Assembly: GCF_000434895.1 (NCBI RefSeq)
Contig: NZ_FR892739.1
Coordinates: 1-21,076, forward strand
DNA: 21,076 bases
Reading direction: 5' to 3'
Source of the DNA: Phascolarctobacterium succinatutens CAG:287
GTDB taxonomy: Bacteria > Bacillota > Negativicutes > Acidaminococcales > Acidaminococcaceae
Part shown: piece after piece, positions 14,570 through 21,076 of the stretch
Numbering within the stretch: position 1 is the stretch's first letter
Layout: each line of letters opens with the position of its first letter
Position numbers and translations under genes: made by a program
Notes under the pieces: generated by a model
What the model saw: the letters and a program-made list of their open reading frames with translations, nothing else
What the model was told of the DNA's origin: nothing
The model's database searches: none

Positions 14570-15400
14570 ATGAAGAAAATTACCAAACTTTTACTCACCG
14601 TTGCGCTCTGCGCACTGACCATCATCGCCGCAGGCTGCGGCGGTGACAACAAGGCAGCCGACAAAAAGGCTGACCCGAACGCACCCGTTAAAATCGGCGT
14701 AACCGCAGGTCCGCACGCTGAAATCATGGACAACGTTAAAAAGCTGGCTGAAAAACAAGGCCTGAAAATCGAAGTTGTCGAATTCTCCGACTATGTAACC
14801 CCGAACGTATCCCTGGCACAGGGCGAGCTGTTTGCCAACTCCATGCAGCATGCTCCGTATCTGGCAGCAACTCTGAAAAAAGAGCCTAAATTCGAACTGG
14901 TTGAAGCTTTCAAAACCGTAAACTTCCCTATGGCTATCTATTCCACCAAATACAAAAAGGTTGAGGATATCCCGGCAGGCGCAACCATCGGCATTTCTAA
15001 CGATCCGTCCAACGGTGCTCGCGCACTTCTGGTTCTGGCTGACAAAGGCTTCATCGAAGTTAAGGATAAAAACGATGTTTCCACCTCTGTAGCAAGCATC
15101 ACCAAAAATCCGAAAAACTACAAGATTCAGGAGCTTGACGCTGCTTCCATTCCTAAAGCAATGGGCGACCTTGATATTGCCGTAATCAATGCCAACTATG
15201 CACTGGTTGCCAAGCTGAATCCATCTAAGGACAGTCTGCTGGTTGAACGCGCCGATAACCCGTTTGTTAACATCTTCGTAACCACCAAGGCTAACGAAAA
15301 GGATCCGCGTATGGAGCAGCTGAAGAAGATTTACACCTCCGCTGAAAACAAAAAATTCATCGAGGATCACTTCAAAGGCTCCATTACCCCGGCATTCTGA
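14570..15400 (+). CDS. metQ: Methionine-binding lipoprotein
   Basis: A 276-residue NlpA/MetQ-family substrate-binding lipoprotein. The N-terminus has a lysine pair, a hydrophobic core and a lipobox ending AAGC with the lipidated cysteine at residue 23. The mature protein opens with a charged linker and then the family segment VKIGVTAGPHAEIM (about 40-53), followed by YVTPNVSLAQGE and NSMQHAPYL. It delivers methionine to MetNI at the outer face of the membrane. A good ribosome site (AGGGAGGA) precedes the ATG, and the gene ends at a strong terminator. Confidence 0.95.
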   Translation: MKKITKLLLTVALCALTIIAAGCGGDNKAADKKADPNAPVKIGVTAGPHAEIMDNVKKLAEKQGLKIEVVEFSDYVTPNVSLAQGELFANSMQHAPYLAATLKKEPKFELVEAFKTVNFPMAIYSTKYKKVEDIPAGATIGISNDPSNGARALLVLADKGFIEVKDKNDVSTSVASITKNPKNYKIQELDAASIPKAMGDLDIAVINANYALVAKLNPSKDSLLVERADNPFVNIFVTTKANEKDPRMEQLKKIYTSAENKKFIEDHFKGSITPAF

Positions 15401-15418
15401 TTTACCGAAGCATAGTAC

Positions 15419-15453
15419 AAAAGCTCCCGCAGACTTCTGTGGGAGCTTTTCTT
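15419..15453 (+). terminator. Terminator of the metNIQ operon
   Basis: AAAAGCTCCC (15419-15428) pairs with GGGAGCTTTT (15441-15450) and the inner bases can extend the stem. The arm ends in a T-run (15447-15450) followed by CTT. The A-run on the left would also allow weak minus-strand function. Confidence 0.9.
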
Positions 15454-15484
15454 ACACGAATAGAATTTCTAAAAAAATTTCGCG

Positions 15485-15542
15485 TTTAGCACTTTACAAA
15501 TTTAGCATACTAAAGTATAATGGGTACATAGTTAAATGCTAA
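15485..15542. promoter_or_regulatory. Repeated TTAGCA motifs around the amino acid ABC promoter
   Basis: TTTAGCA occurs at 15485-15491 and again at 15501-15507, 16 bases apart. TTAGCAT (15502-15508) also forms a perfect inverted repeat with ATGCTAA (15536-15542), flanking the -10 box. The arrangement suits a repressor or activator that controls the operon in response to its substrate. The regulator is not identified. Confidence 0.45.
15493..15521 (+). promoter_or_regulatory. Promoter of the polar amino acid ABC operon
   Basis: TTTACA (15493-15498), a 17-base spacer and a perfect TATAAT (15516-15521), about 43 bases before the start codon at 15564. Confidence 0.78.
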
Positions 15543-15563
15543 TTAACAAATGAGGTGTGAAAA

Positions 15564-16340
15564 ATGAAAAAAATAGTTGCTTTAGTAATGGGCCTGATGA
15601 TGATGCTTATGATGGTTGCCGGCTGCGGCAGCGACGGCCCGAAAAAAATGGTAATCGGTCTGGATGACAACTTCGCTCCTATGGGTTACCGCAATGAAAA
15701 GAACGAAATCGTCGGCATGGATATCGACCTTGCACGCGAAGCCTGCAAGCGTGTCGGCATGGAAGTAGAATTTAAACCAATCGACTGGGGTGCAAAAGAA
15801 GCAGAGCTCAAATCCAAACGCATTGACGCTATCTGGAACTGCTTCACCGTTAACCCGGAGCGTGAAAAGGTATATGGCATGTCCAAGCCTTACATCACCA
15901 ACTTCCAGCTGGTTGTTGTTCCTAAGGATTCTCCGATTAAAACCCTCGAAGATTTAAAGGGTAAAATCGTAGCGGTACAGGATGACAGCACAGGCTCCTA
16001 CCTGCTCGATCAGCCTGCACACAAAGAGCTGGCAGCTTCCATGAAGGAAGTTCGCAAATATCCCGACTTCGCAGCTATTTACATGGAAATAGACAACAAA
16101 CGTGTTGATGCTGCTATCGTAGACGCAGTTCTTGCTCGCGGCTATTATGACAAAAAGAAACCCGGTGCCTACAGAATTCTTGAGCAGAACATGGGCGATG
16201 AGGTTGTAGCAATTGCCTTCCGTAAGGACGACAAAGACTTCAAAGACCGCATCGACAAAGCTATGGATGAAATGAAAAAAGACGGTACCTGCAAAAAGAT
16301 TTCCGAAAAATGGATGGGCGCAGATATCACAAAATATTAA
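15564..16340 (+). CDS. Polar amino acid ABC transporter substrate-binding lipoprotein
   Basis: A 258-residue family 3 solute-binding protein. The signal is methionine-rich and ends with a lipobox MVAGC, lipidated at C21. The mature fold shows GLDDNFAPMGYRNE (about 33-46), GMDIDLAREA, and the ligand segment AIWNCFTVNPER, in which the arginine normally holds the substrate carboxylate; VDAAIVDAVLARGYY carries the aspartate expected to bind the amino group. Many relatives have IWNG at the C95-equivalent position where this protein has cysteine. Glutamine, arginine and cystine are all possible substrates; the neighbouring methionine operon makes a sulfur amino acid attractive, but this is inference. 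A hairpin follows the gene. Confidence 0.9.
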   Translation: MKKIVALVMGLMMMLMMVAGCGSDGPKKMVIGLDDNFAPMGYRNEKNEIVGMDIDLAREACKRVGMEVEFKPIDWGAKEAELKSKRIDAIWNCFTVNPEREKVYGMSKPYITNFQLVVVPKDSPIKTLEDLKGKIVAVQDDSTGSYLLDQPAHKELAASMKEVRKYPDFAAIYMEIDNKRVDAAIVDAVLARGYYDKKKPGAYRILEQNMGDEVVAIAFRKDDKDFKDRIDKAMDEMKKDGTCKKISEKWMGADITKY

Positions 16341-16355
16341 TTTGTTATCACTTGA

Positions 16356-16380
16356 GGGCTGTCGCATTTAGCGGCAGCCC
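16356..16380 (+). other. Intercistronic hairpin after the binding-protein gene
   Basis: GGGCTGTCGC (16356-16365) pairs with GCGGCAGCCC (16371-16380) over 10 bases with one wobble and a 5-base loop. The bases that follow are AT-rich but not a T-run. It probably lets the lipoprotein message accumulate over the downstream permease and ATPase, by partial termination or by blocking 3' decay. Confidence 0.65.
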
Positions 16381-16410
16381 ATATTATAATTATATGGAGA
16401 GAAATAATTT

Positions 16411-17055
16411 ATGGATTACGTTTTAAATATCATCCCTCAGATGATGGATGGCTGCCTGGTATCATTTCAAGTTTTTATTATCACCATCGTCCTGAGCATT
16501 CCGTTGGGCATTCTGCTCAGCCTCGGCCGTGTTTCCGGCATTAAACCCCTGCAGGCCCTCATCGGCGGCTACGTTTGGATTCTGCGCGGTTCCCCGCTGA
16601 TGCTGCAGATTTTCTTCGTTTACTTCGTACTGCCGTCCGTAGGCATTCGCCTGCCGGACTTTGAATCAGCCATCGTAGCCTTTGTATTAAACTACGCTGC
16701 CTACTTCTGCGAAATCTTCCGCGCCGGCATCCAGGCAATTCCTGCAGGCCAATACGAAGCAGCACACACTCTGGGCATGAACTATGTGCAGACCATGCGC
16801 CGCATTATCCTGCCGCAGGTTATCCGCATCATCCTGCCGCCTATCAGCAACGAAACCATTACTCTGGTAAAGGATACCTCCCTGGTATACGTCCTGGCAA
16901 TGAACGATCTGATGCGTACCGCACGTAATCTGGTACAGCGCGACTTTTCTATTACCCCCTTCATCGTTGCAGCTGTCTTCTACCTGCTGGCAACTCTGAT
17001 TTTAACCCTTGTTTTTGAACGTCTGGAAAAACGCTTCTCCAGATATGACCAATAG
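16411..17055 (+). CDS. Polar amino acid ABC transporter permease
   Basis: A 214-residue HisM/GlnP-type permease with about five membrane segments. It has the family segment WILRGSPLMLQIFF (about 56-69) and the EAA coupling loop EAAHTLGMNYVQTMRRI (about 117-133). Only one permease gene is present, so the channel is likely a homodimer. The ATG follows GGAGAG at a fair distance. It is followed after 14 bases by the ATPase, whose ribosome site overlaps this stop codon. Confidence 0.93.
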   Translation: MDYVLNIIPQMMDGCLVSFQVFIITIVLSIPLGILLSLGRVSGIKPLQALIGGYVWILRGSPLMLQIFFVYFVLPSVGIRLPDFESAIVAFVLNYAAYFCEIFRAGIQAIPAGQYEAAHTLGMNYVQTMRRIILPQVIRIILPPISNETITLVKDTSLVYVLAMNDLMRTARNLVQRDFSITPFIVAAVFYLLATLILTLVFERLEKRFSRYDQ

Positions 17056-17069
17056 GAGGAGTAACCACC

Positions 17070-17831
17070 ATGACAACTAAAATCAAAGCAACCAATATCT
17101 GGAAAAAATTCAATAACCTGGAAGTACTCAAGGGCATTGACCTGGAAGTAAATGAGGGCGAGGTTGTTGCCGTAATCGGCCCTTCCGGTGGTGGCAAGAG
17201 CACCCTGCTGCGCTGCCTCAACAAGCTGGAAACGATTGATAAGGGCAGCATTACTATCGACGGTGAAGAGCTGTGCCGTGAAACCTCCGGTGGTACGGAA
17301 TATGTCAAGAACAATGATGTCCGCCGCATCGCCTGCAAAATGGGCATGGTATTCCAGCAGTTCAACCTTTTCCCGCATATGACTGTTCTGGAAAATCTGA
17401 TTGAAGCACCTGTCAACGTACAAAAGCGCGATAAAGCAGAAGTTATCAAGGAAGCAGAGGTTCTGCTGGCAAAGGTCGGCCTTTCCGAAAAGCGTGATGT
17501 TTATCCTCGCAAGCTCAGCGGCGGACAGCAGCAGCGTGTAGCTATCGCCCGTGCCTTAGCAATGAAGCCTGCTATTATGCTTTTTGACGAGCCTACCTCC
17601 TCTCTGGACCCGGAGCTGACCGGTGAGGTTTTGCGCACTATGCGCGAGCTGGCCGACGAAAAAATGACCATGGTAGTCGTAACGCATGAAATGGGCTTTG
17701 CCCGTGAAGTTGCCACCAAGGTTGTTTTCATGGCTGACGGCCATGTGCAGGAGCAGGGCAGTCCGGAGGAAATTTTCGTTAACCCCAAAAACGAACGTCT
17801 GAAATCCTTCTTAAAAGTAATTTTAAAGTAA
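17070..17831 (+). CDS. Polar amino acid ABC transporter ATP-binding protein
   Basis: A 253-residue GlnQ/HisP-type ATPase. Walker A is GPSGGGKST (37-45), the Q-loop VFQQFNLFPH (94-103), the signature LSGGQ (149-153), Walker B IMLFDEPTSSLD (169-180) and the switch histidine H206. A small extra segment of about 12 residues (roughly 70-86) sits before the Q-loop, a position where HisP-like proteins also vary. AGGAGG overlaps the permease stop. No clear terminator follows, so readthrough into the small gene at 17955 is possible. Confidence 0.94.
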   Translation: MTTKIKATNIWKKFNNLEVLKGIDLEVNEGEVVAVIGPSGGGKSTLLRCLNKLETIDKGSITIDGEELCRETSGGTEYVKNNDVRRIACKMGMVFQQFNLFPHMTVLENLIEAPVNVQKRDKAEVIKEAEVLLAKVGLSEKRDVYPRKLSGGQQQRVAIARALAMKPAIMLFDEPTSSLDPELTGEVLRTMRELADEKMTMVVVTHEMGFAREVATKVVFMADGHVQEQGSPEEIFVNPKNERLKSFLKVILK

Positions 17832-17888
17832 TCAGATAAAGGTTTCTAAATTAATTCACAGATTACACCTACCTTTGTCATATATGTT

Positions 17889-17897
17889 TGTTACAAT
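17889..17897 (+). promoter_or_regulatory. Possible extended -10 promoter before the small thioredoxin-like gene
   Basis: TGTTACAAT (17889-17897) has the extended -10 form, but no convincing -35 lies at the right distance. An imperfect stem (GATAAAGGT with ACCTTTGTC) lies just upstream with a long loop and no T-run. Confidence 0.35.
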
Positions 17898-17954
17898 AAT
17901 ACTCGAGGATGAAAGGAACCTATTGAACAAGGCAAGCAAAGAAAGGTGATTTCA

Positions 17955-18194
17955 ATGCACGTTAAAATTCTTGGCCCCATGACTAAGCAGGCAGAGTTGC
18001 TCTTGCAGAACACTGCTATTGCTTTAAAGAAGCTCAAGGTTAAGGCCGAGTTTGAAAAAGTTTCCGAATTCCAAAAGGTAGTGGCCTATGGAGTGATGGT
18101 CTTCCCCGCTTTAGTCATCGACGAAAAATTAGTTGCTGTCGGCAGCACGCTTTCGGTAGATGAAGCCATGACTCTTATAAAGCAACTCTCCTAA
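17955..18194 (+). CDS. Small thioredoxin-fold protein without cysteines
   Basis: A 79-residue protein resembling the TM0996/MTH895 glutaredoxin-like (thioredoxin_3) family. The first strand and turn MHVKILGP match the family start, and YGVMVFPALVIDEKLVAVG (45-63) matches the region with the conserved cis-proline (P51). Where relatives have GPGCPKC, this protein reads GPMTKQA, and there is no cysteine anywhere, so the usual thiol chemistry is impossible. The ATG at 17955 follows AAAGGTGA; an in-frame ATG three codons earlier is badly placed. It lies between an amino acid importer and a phosphate-type transporter. It may bind a partner protein rather than act as a redox enzyme. Confidence 0.78.
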   Translation: MHVKILGPMTKQAELLLQNTAIALKKLKVKAEFEKVSEFQKVVAYGVMVFPALVIDEKLVAVGSTLSVDEAMTLIKQLS

Positions 18195-18224
18195 ACATAT
18201 CTTTTCATCATACACCTCTCCTTA

Positions 18225-18264
18225 AAATACACCGCACCGTGCGAAATGTGCGGTGTATTTTTTT
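18225..18264 (+). terminator. Strong terminator after the thioredoxin-like gene
   Basis: A perfect 13-base stem (AAATACACCGCAC, 18225-18237, with GTGCGGTGTATTT, 18248-18260) has a 10-base loop and seven T residues (18258-18264). It may also end transcripts from the ABC operon. Confidence 0.93.
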
Positions 18265-18316
18265 GTTTTGGAAGCATTTTGATTAATGTAAAATTTATGT
18301 AAAGTTCCTTACGCAC

Positions 18317-18345
18317 TTTTAACATCATAAAATTTCGAGTATAAT
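18317..18345 (+). promoter_or_regulatory. Promoter of the Na/Pi cotransporter gene
   Basis: A perfect TATAAT (18340-18345) lies about 70 bases before the start codon. The -35 is weak: TTTTAA at 17-base spacing (18317-18322), with TTAACA at 18319-18324 nearby. A weak -35 fits a gene needing an activator. The TTACGC and TTAACA elements 10 bases apart faintly recall PhoP boxes, but not enough to call one. Confidence 0.55.
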
Positions 18346-18415
18346 AAGTATAGGTATATGCTGTTTTTACAGCAATCATGGATGCATACAAATTAAAAAA
18401 GGGGACTTATTTTTT

Positions 18416-20023
18416 ATGCTTGCTTATTTCTTGGCATTTTTAGGCGGTATCGCCTTATTTATGTATGGCATGCAGCTGATGGGTGACGGTCTGCAAAAGG
18501 CTGCCGGCGCTAAGCTGCAAAAGATTTTGGAAGCCATGACAGGCGTGCTCGCCATGGGTATTCTGTTGGGCGCAGTTGTTACTGCAGTGCTGCAGGCCAG
18601 CGGTGCTACCACCGTTATGACCGTAGGCCTGGTAAATGCGGGCCTGCTCACGCTGAAGCAGGGCTTCGGCATTATCATGGGTGCCAACATCGGTACTACT
18701 ATGACGGCACAGCTCATCGCCTTCAAGCTTTCCGATTATATCACAATTTTAATCTTCATCGGCTTTTTGATGCAGCTGCTGGCGAGAAAAAGCCGCACCA
18801 AATATCTCGGTCAGGTTATGCTGGGCTTCGGTATTCTGATGCTGGGCATGGATATGATGGGCAAGGCGGTTATGCCTCTGCGTAACTATCCCGGCTTCGT
18901 ACATTTCATCGAGGTTTTCTCCAGCAATCCGCTGCTTGGCATCGGTATCGGTATGATTATGACTGTACTGATTCAGTCCAGCAGTGCTACCATCGGTATT
19001 CTTATCGCCATGGCCGGTCAGGGACTTATTCCGCTGGAGGGTGCGATTCCTGTTCTGCTCGGTGACAATATCGGTACCTGTATTACTGCCGTACTCGCTT
19101 CGCTGCGCGCCAACCTTACGGCTAAGCGTGTAGCTGCAGCTCACGTAATGTTCAACGTCATCGGCAGTATAATTTTTGTAGTCTTTATGCCGTTCTTCAT
19201 TAAATTCGTGCTGCTTGTATCGCCTGACGGCGACATAGCGCGTCAGATTGCGAATGCGCACTCGGCGTTCAACATTTTGAACACACTGCTCTTTATGCCC
19301 TTTGTTAACCCTTTCATCAAGCTGGTAGAAAAGATTGTGCCCGGCAAGGCAGAAATCATCTCCATGCGCCCTGTTTATCTTGACAAAAACATGCTGAACA
19401 CTCCCTCTATCGCTATCAGCCTTGCTGTCAAAGAGGTTGTGCGTATGGGCGAGCTGGCACGCAAGGACGTGCGTCTTGGCATGGAGGCTATTCAAAGCTT
19501 TGATGCCGACAAGGTAAAATATGTTCTGGAGCACGAGCCTGTTGTCGATGCGTTGGAACGAGATATTACCGACTATCTGACGCAGATGAGCTCATCTGAA
19601 ATGAGCGAAAGCCTGACGACACGCCACACCGGTCTTTTGCACGCCTGCACGGATATCGAGCGTATCGGTGACCATGGTGAAACATTGGCTAAACGCGCAC
19701 GCAAGCTTGTTGAGGAGGACGTGGTTTTCTCTGATGAGGCTAAGGCCGAGCTGCTGCAGCTCAGCGAAATGGTACTGCGTGCCTCCGGACGTTCATTGGA
19801 GGCCCTAGAGAAAAATGATAAGGTTATTGCGGAGGACGCTGTGCGTCTGTGCCGTGAGGTTAAACAATACCAGAAGGAAATCCGTAAGAATCATATCACG
19901 CGCCTTAACGACCATATCTGCAATCCTACTGCAGGCTTTGTTATGATGGAGCTGCTGATTAATATGAAGCGTGTATCCGATCATTCCAAGAACATTGCCC
20001 AGCTGGTGCAGGGAACATTCTAA
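18416..20023 (+). CDS. Na+/phosphate cotransporter family protein with C-terminal PhoU domain
   Basis: A 535-residue NptA/YjbB-type protein. The N-terminal 300 residues are membrane-embedded and hold two inverted repeats: QASGATT (60-66) with GANIGTT (89-95), then QSSSAT (187-192) with GDNIGT (216-221). The first repeat has QAS where the family commonly has QSS. From about 335 to the end there is a helical PhoU-like domain with VRMGELARKDV and a late HITRLNDHI. Relatives move phosphate, in E. coli YjbB probably outward, and the PhoU part is thought to link transport to phosphate status. Transport direction here is not visible in the sequence. It is a single-gene unit with its own promoter and terminator. 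Confidence 0.92.
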   Translation: MLAYFLAFLGGIALFMYGMQLMGDGLQKAAGAKLQKILEAMTGVLAMGILLGAVVTAVLQASGATTVMTVGLVNAGLLTLKQGFGIIMGANIGTTMTAQLIAFKLSDYITILIFIGFLMQLLARKSRTKYLGQVMLGFGILMLGMDMMGKAVMPLRNYPGFVHFIEVFSSNPLLGIGIGMIMTVLIQSSSATIGILIAMAGQGLIPLEGAIPVLLGDNIGTCITAVLASLRANLTAKRVAAAHVMFNVIGSIIFVVFMPFFIKFVLLVSPDGDIARQIANAHSAFNILNTLLFMPFVNPFIKLVEKIVPGKAEIISMRPVYLDKNMLNTPSIAISLAVKEVVRMGELARKDVRLGMEAIQSFDADKVKYVLEHEPVVDALERDITDYLTQMSSSEMSESLTTRHTGLLHACTDIERIGDHGETLAKRARKLVEEDVVFSDEAKAELLQLSEMVLRASGRSLEALEKNDKVIAEDAVRLCREVKQYQKEIRKNHITRLNDHICNPTAGFVMMELLINMKRVSDHSKNIAQLVQGTF

Positions 20024-20041
20024 AGCTTATAAAGCAACAGC

Positions 20042-20086
20042 AAGCATACAGACTACTGCTCAACATAGTCTGTATGCTTTTCTTTT
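20042..20086 (+). terminator. Terminator of the Na/Pi cotransporter gene
   Basis: A perfect 14-base stem (AAGCATACAGACTA, 20042-20055, with TAGTCTGTATGCTT, 20066-20079) with a 10-base loop is followed by TTTCTTTT. Confidence 0.93.
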
Positions 20087-20157
20087 GCGTAAAAGCATTG
20101 CTAAGCTAACAGAGTGCGTACATAATTAATCCGCACTTTCTCATATGCGCTTATGGA

Positions 20158-20203
20158 TTTACTCAAGTATACTTTAGTAAATCGTACTTGAGTAAATTTA
20201 CTC
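20158..20203. repeat. TTTACTC inverted-repeat cluster
   Basis: TTTACTCAAGTA (20158-20169) and TACTTGAGTAAA (20185-20196) are perfect 12-base inverted arms with a 15-base spacer. The right arm runs directly into a 14-base perfect palindrome, GAGTAAATTTACTC (20190-20203). So TTTACTC appears three times, in alternating orientation. No open reading frame covers it. It could be a multi-site operator, a hairpin in an RNA, or a relic of a small mobile element. Confidence 0.65.
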
Positions 20204-20313
20204 GAAATACTGCAACCCTTGCTTGCTTAAAACAACAGTACAATCACCATAGTCTTATCCTTACATACCTGTTTTGCTGTACTTATAAAATCACAGTTTT
20301 TTCACAAAATCTT

Positions 20314-20322
20314 TGCTATAAT
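20314..20322 (+). promoter_or_regulatory. Extended -10 promoter of the candidate small RNA
   Basis: TGCTATAAT (20314-20322) has both the extended TG and a perfect -10. The -35 region is weak. The predicted start (about 20329) coincides with the first base of the structured element that follows. Confidence 0.6.
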
Positions 20323-20328
20323 TTAAGT

Positions 20329-20413
20329 ACGCAATGACTGCGCTTACGACTGCTACAGTCTTGGCGCAGTCCTTTTGTTATGCGTAGAGCCACACACGGC
20401 TTTACGGTTTTTT
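20329..20413 (+). ncRNA. Candidate structured small RNA or leader switch, family unknown
   Basis: The segment begins at the predicted start of a good promoter and folds into one long imperfect stem: TACGCA (20328-20333) with TGCGTA (20381-20386), GACTGCGC (20336-20343) with GCGCAGTC (20364-20371), and GACTG (20348-20352) with CAGTC (20356-20360). A second hairpin follows, GTAGAGCC (20384-20391) with GGCTTTAC (20398-20405), then six T residues, a good terminator. The terminator arm shares GTA (20384-20386) with the outer stem, so the two compete, as in riboswitches. I recognise no known family. A stand-alone RNA of about 85 bases and a leader of the downstream activase gene are both possible. 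Confidence 0.5.
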
Positions 20414-20540
20414 ATTATATTTATTACTAAAAAGTTTTTTCATCATGTACATACTTAGCAAGTATATGCTGCATATTGAACACAATAAAAATAAACCACA
20501 GGATTTCACACTTTTTTTACTTTAAATATTGTTGGCACCT

Positions 20541-20569
20541 TTTACTAATTACAGGTAAAGTATTACAAT
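20541..20569 (+). promoter_or_regulatory. Promoter of the acyl-CoA dehydratase activase gene
   Basis: TTTACT (20541-20546), 17 bases, TACAAT (20564-20569). Transcription from about 20576 would give a 90-base leader containing the hairpin at 20613-20654. Confidence 0.55.
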
Positions 20570-20612
20570 ATAAGATGAGTATTTATCAGCTTAGATTTAG
20601 ATTATAAAAAAA

Positions 20613-20654
20613 GAATATGAACATGCTTCAGATATCGCCCTGAACTTCATATTC
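20613..20654. other. Leader hairpin next to the activase ribosome site
   Basis: GAATATGAA (20613-20621) pairs with TTCATATTC (20646-20654), and TTCAG (20627-20631) pairs with CTGAA (20640-20644) inside it. The arm ends two bases before the AGGAGG of the next gene. Read on the minus strand the same stem is followed by seven T residues, so it would also stop antisense transcription. A role in controlling ribosome access is inferred. Confidence 0.6.
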
Positions 20655-20666
20655 CAGGAGGTTACT

Positions 20667-21076
20667 ATGCAGATAGGATTGGATATTGGCAGTACCACAA
20701 TTAAAATCGCCGTACTCGACGATGCAGGCAATCTGCTATTCCATAAATACGAAAGACATTACAGCCAGATTGCAGAGAAAATTCTGGCCCTACATAAAGA
20801 ATTGATAACTAAATTCCCTACACTGCATAGCGCACGTCTGGCCATCAGCGGCAGCGGCGGCATCGGTATAGCCGACAGCTGCGGCCTGCAATTCGTACAG
20901 GAGGTTTTTGCGGAAAAAATCTGCGCCGAAAAGCTCAATCCAGGAACCGACGCCGTTATCGAATTAGGTGGCGAGGATGCCAAAATCCTCTTCTTAGGCC
21001 GCCATTTTGACGCACGTATGAACGACAGCTGCGCCGGAGGCACCGGTGCCTTTATCGACCAGATGGCTTCCCTGCT
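20667..21076 (+). CDS. Acyl-CoA dehydratase activase, BadF/HgdC family (partial, 3' end beyond window)
   Basis: The first 136 residues of an ATPase that injects electrons into radical 2-hydroxyacyl-CoA dehydratases or benzoyl-CoA reductase-like enzymes. The ASKHA fold is clear: phosphate loop DIGSTTIK (6-13), then IELGGEDAK (98-106), and SCAGGTGAFIDQM (121-133). C122 is the expected ligand for the [4Fe-4S] cluster shared between the subunits of the dimer. The GGTGAFIDQM form resembles the very long activases (over 1000 residues with extra domains) more than the short HgdC of about 260 residues, but the rest lies outside the window. AGGAGG precedes the ATG. Such genes are typical of amino-acid-fermenting anaerobes. 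Confidence 0.88.
   Translation, partial: MQIGLDIGSTTIKIAVLDDAGNLLFHKYERHYSQIAEKILALHKELITKFPTLHSARLAISGSGGIGIADSCGLQFVQEVFAEKICAEKLNPGTDAVIELGGEDAKILFLGRHFDARMNDSCAGGTGAFIDQMASL

Noticed and set aside
18280..18345. Pho box upstream of the Na/Pi cotransporter
   Set aside because: Only loose TTACGC/TTAACA elements are seen, not the regular direct repeats of a PhoP site.

Overview
The window looks like chromosomal DNA from an anaerobic Firmicute, most likely a Negativicute (Acidaminococcaceae or Phascolarctobacterium-like). That placement is inference from the gene set: a short-form HisG with HisZ, a YerC-type TrpR-family regulator heading the his operon, an S-box metNIQ operon, a dedicated ECF transporter and a 2-hydroxyacyl-CoA dehydratase activase. 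No rRNA, tRNA, CRISPR array, transposase or phage gene was seen.

Layout. (1) 1-950: a palindrome, a terminator and a TetR-family regulator with a likely auto-operator. (2) 950-3865, minus strand: a four-gene ECF transporter operon (S component, two ATPases, EcfT) with coupled start and stop codons; its substrate is unknown. (3) 4005-12266, minus strand: a ten-gene histidine operon in the order yerC-like, hisZ, hisG, hisD, hisC, hisB, hisH, hisA, hisF, hisIE, with a promoter at one end and a GAAA-capped terminator at the other. It lacks histidinol-phosphate phosphatase. (4) 12324-15452, plus strand: two candidate promoters, a SAM-I riboswitch with its terminator, then metN, metI and metQ for methionine uptake. 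(5) 15485-17831, plus strand: a polar amino acid ABC importer (lipoprotein, permease, ATPase) with repeated TTAGCA motifs around its promoter. (6) 17955-18194: a small thioredoxin-fold protein with no cysteines. (7) 18416-20023: a Na/Pi-cotransporter-PhoU protein. (8) 20024-20666: a gene-free stretch holding a strong terminator, a TTTACTC inverted-repeat cluster, a candidate small structured RNA with its own promoter and terminator, and the promoter and leader hairpin of the last gene. (9) 20667 to the window end: the start of an acyl-CoA dehydratase activase (BadF/HgdC family).

The theme is amino acid supply: histidine synthesis under a probable dedicated repressor, methionine import under SAM control, and uptake of another amino acid, with ECF and phosphate-related transport on either side. 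Most genes belong to well-known families. The least explained items are the candidate RNA at 20329-20413, the repeat cluster at 20158-20203, the cysteine-free thioredoxin-like protein, the altered motifs in the ECF ATPases, and the candidate operators for TetR, the YerC-like regulator and the amino acid ABC operon.
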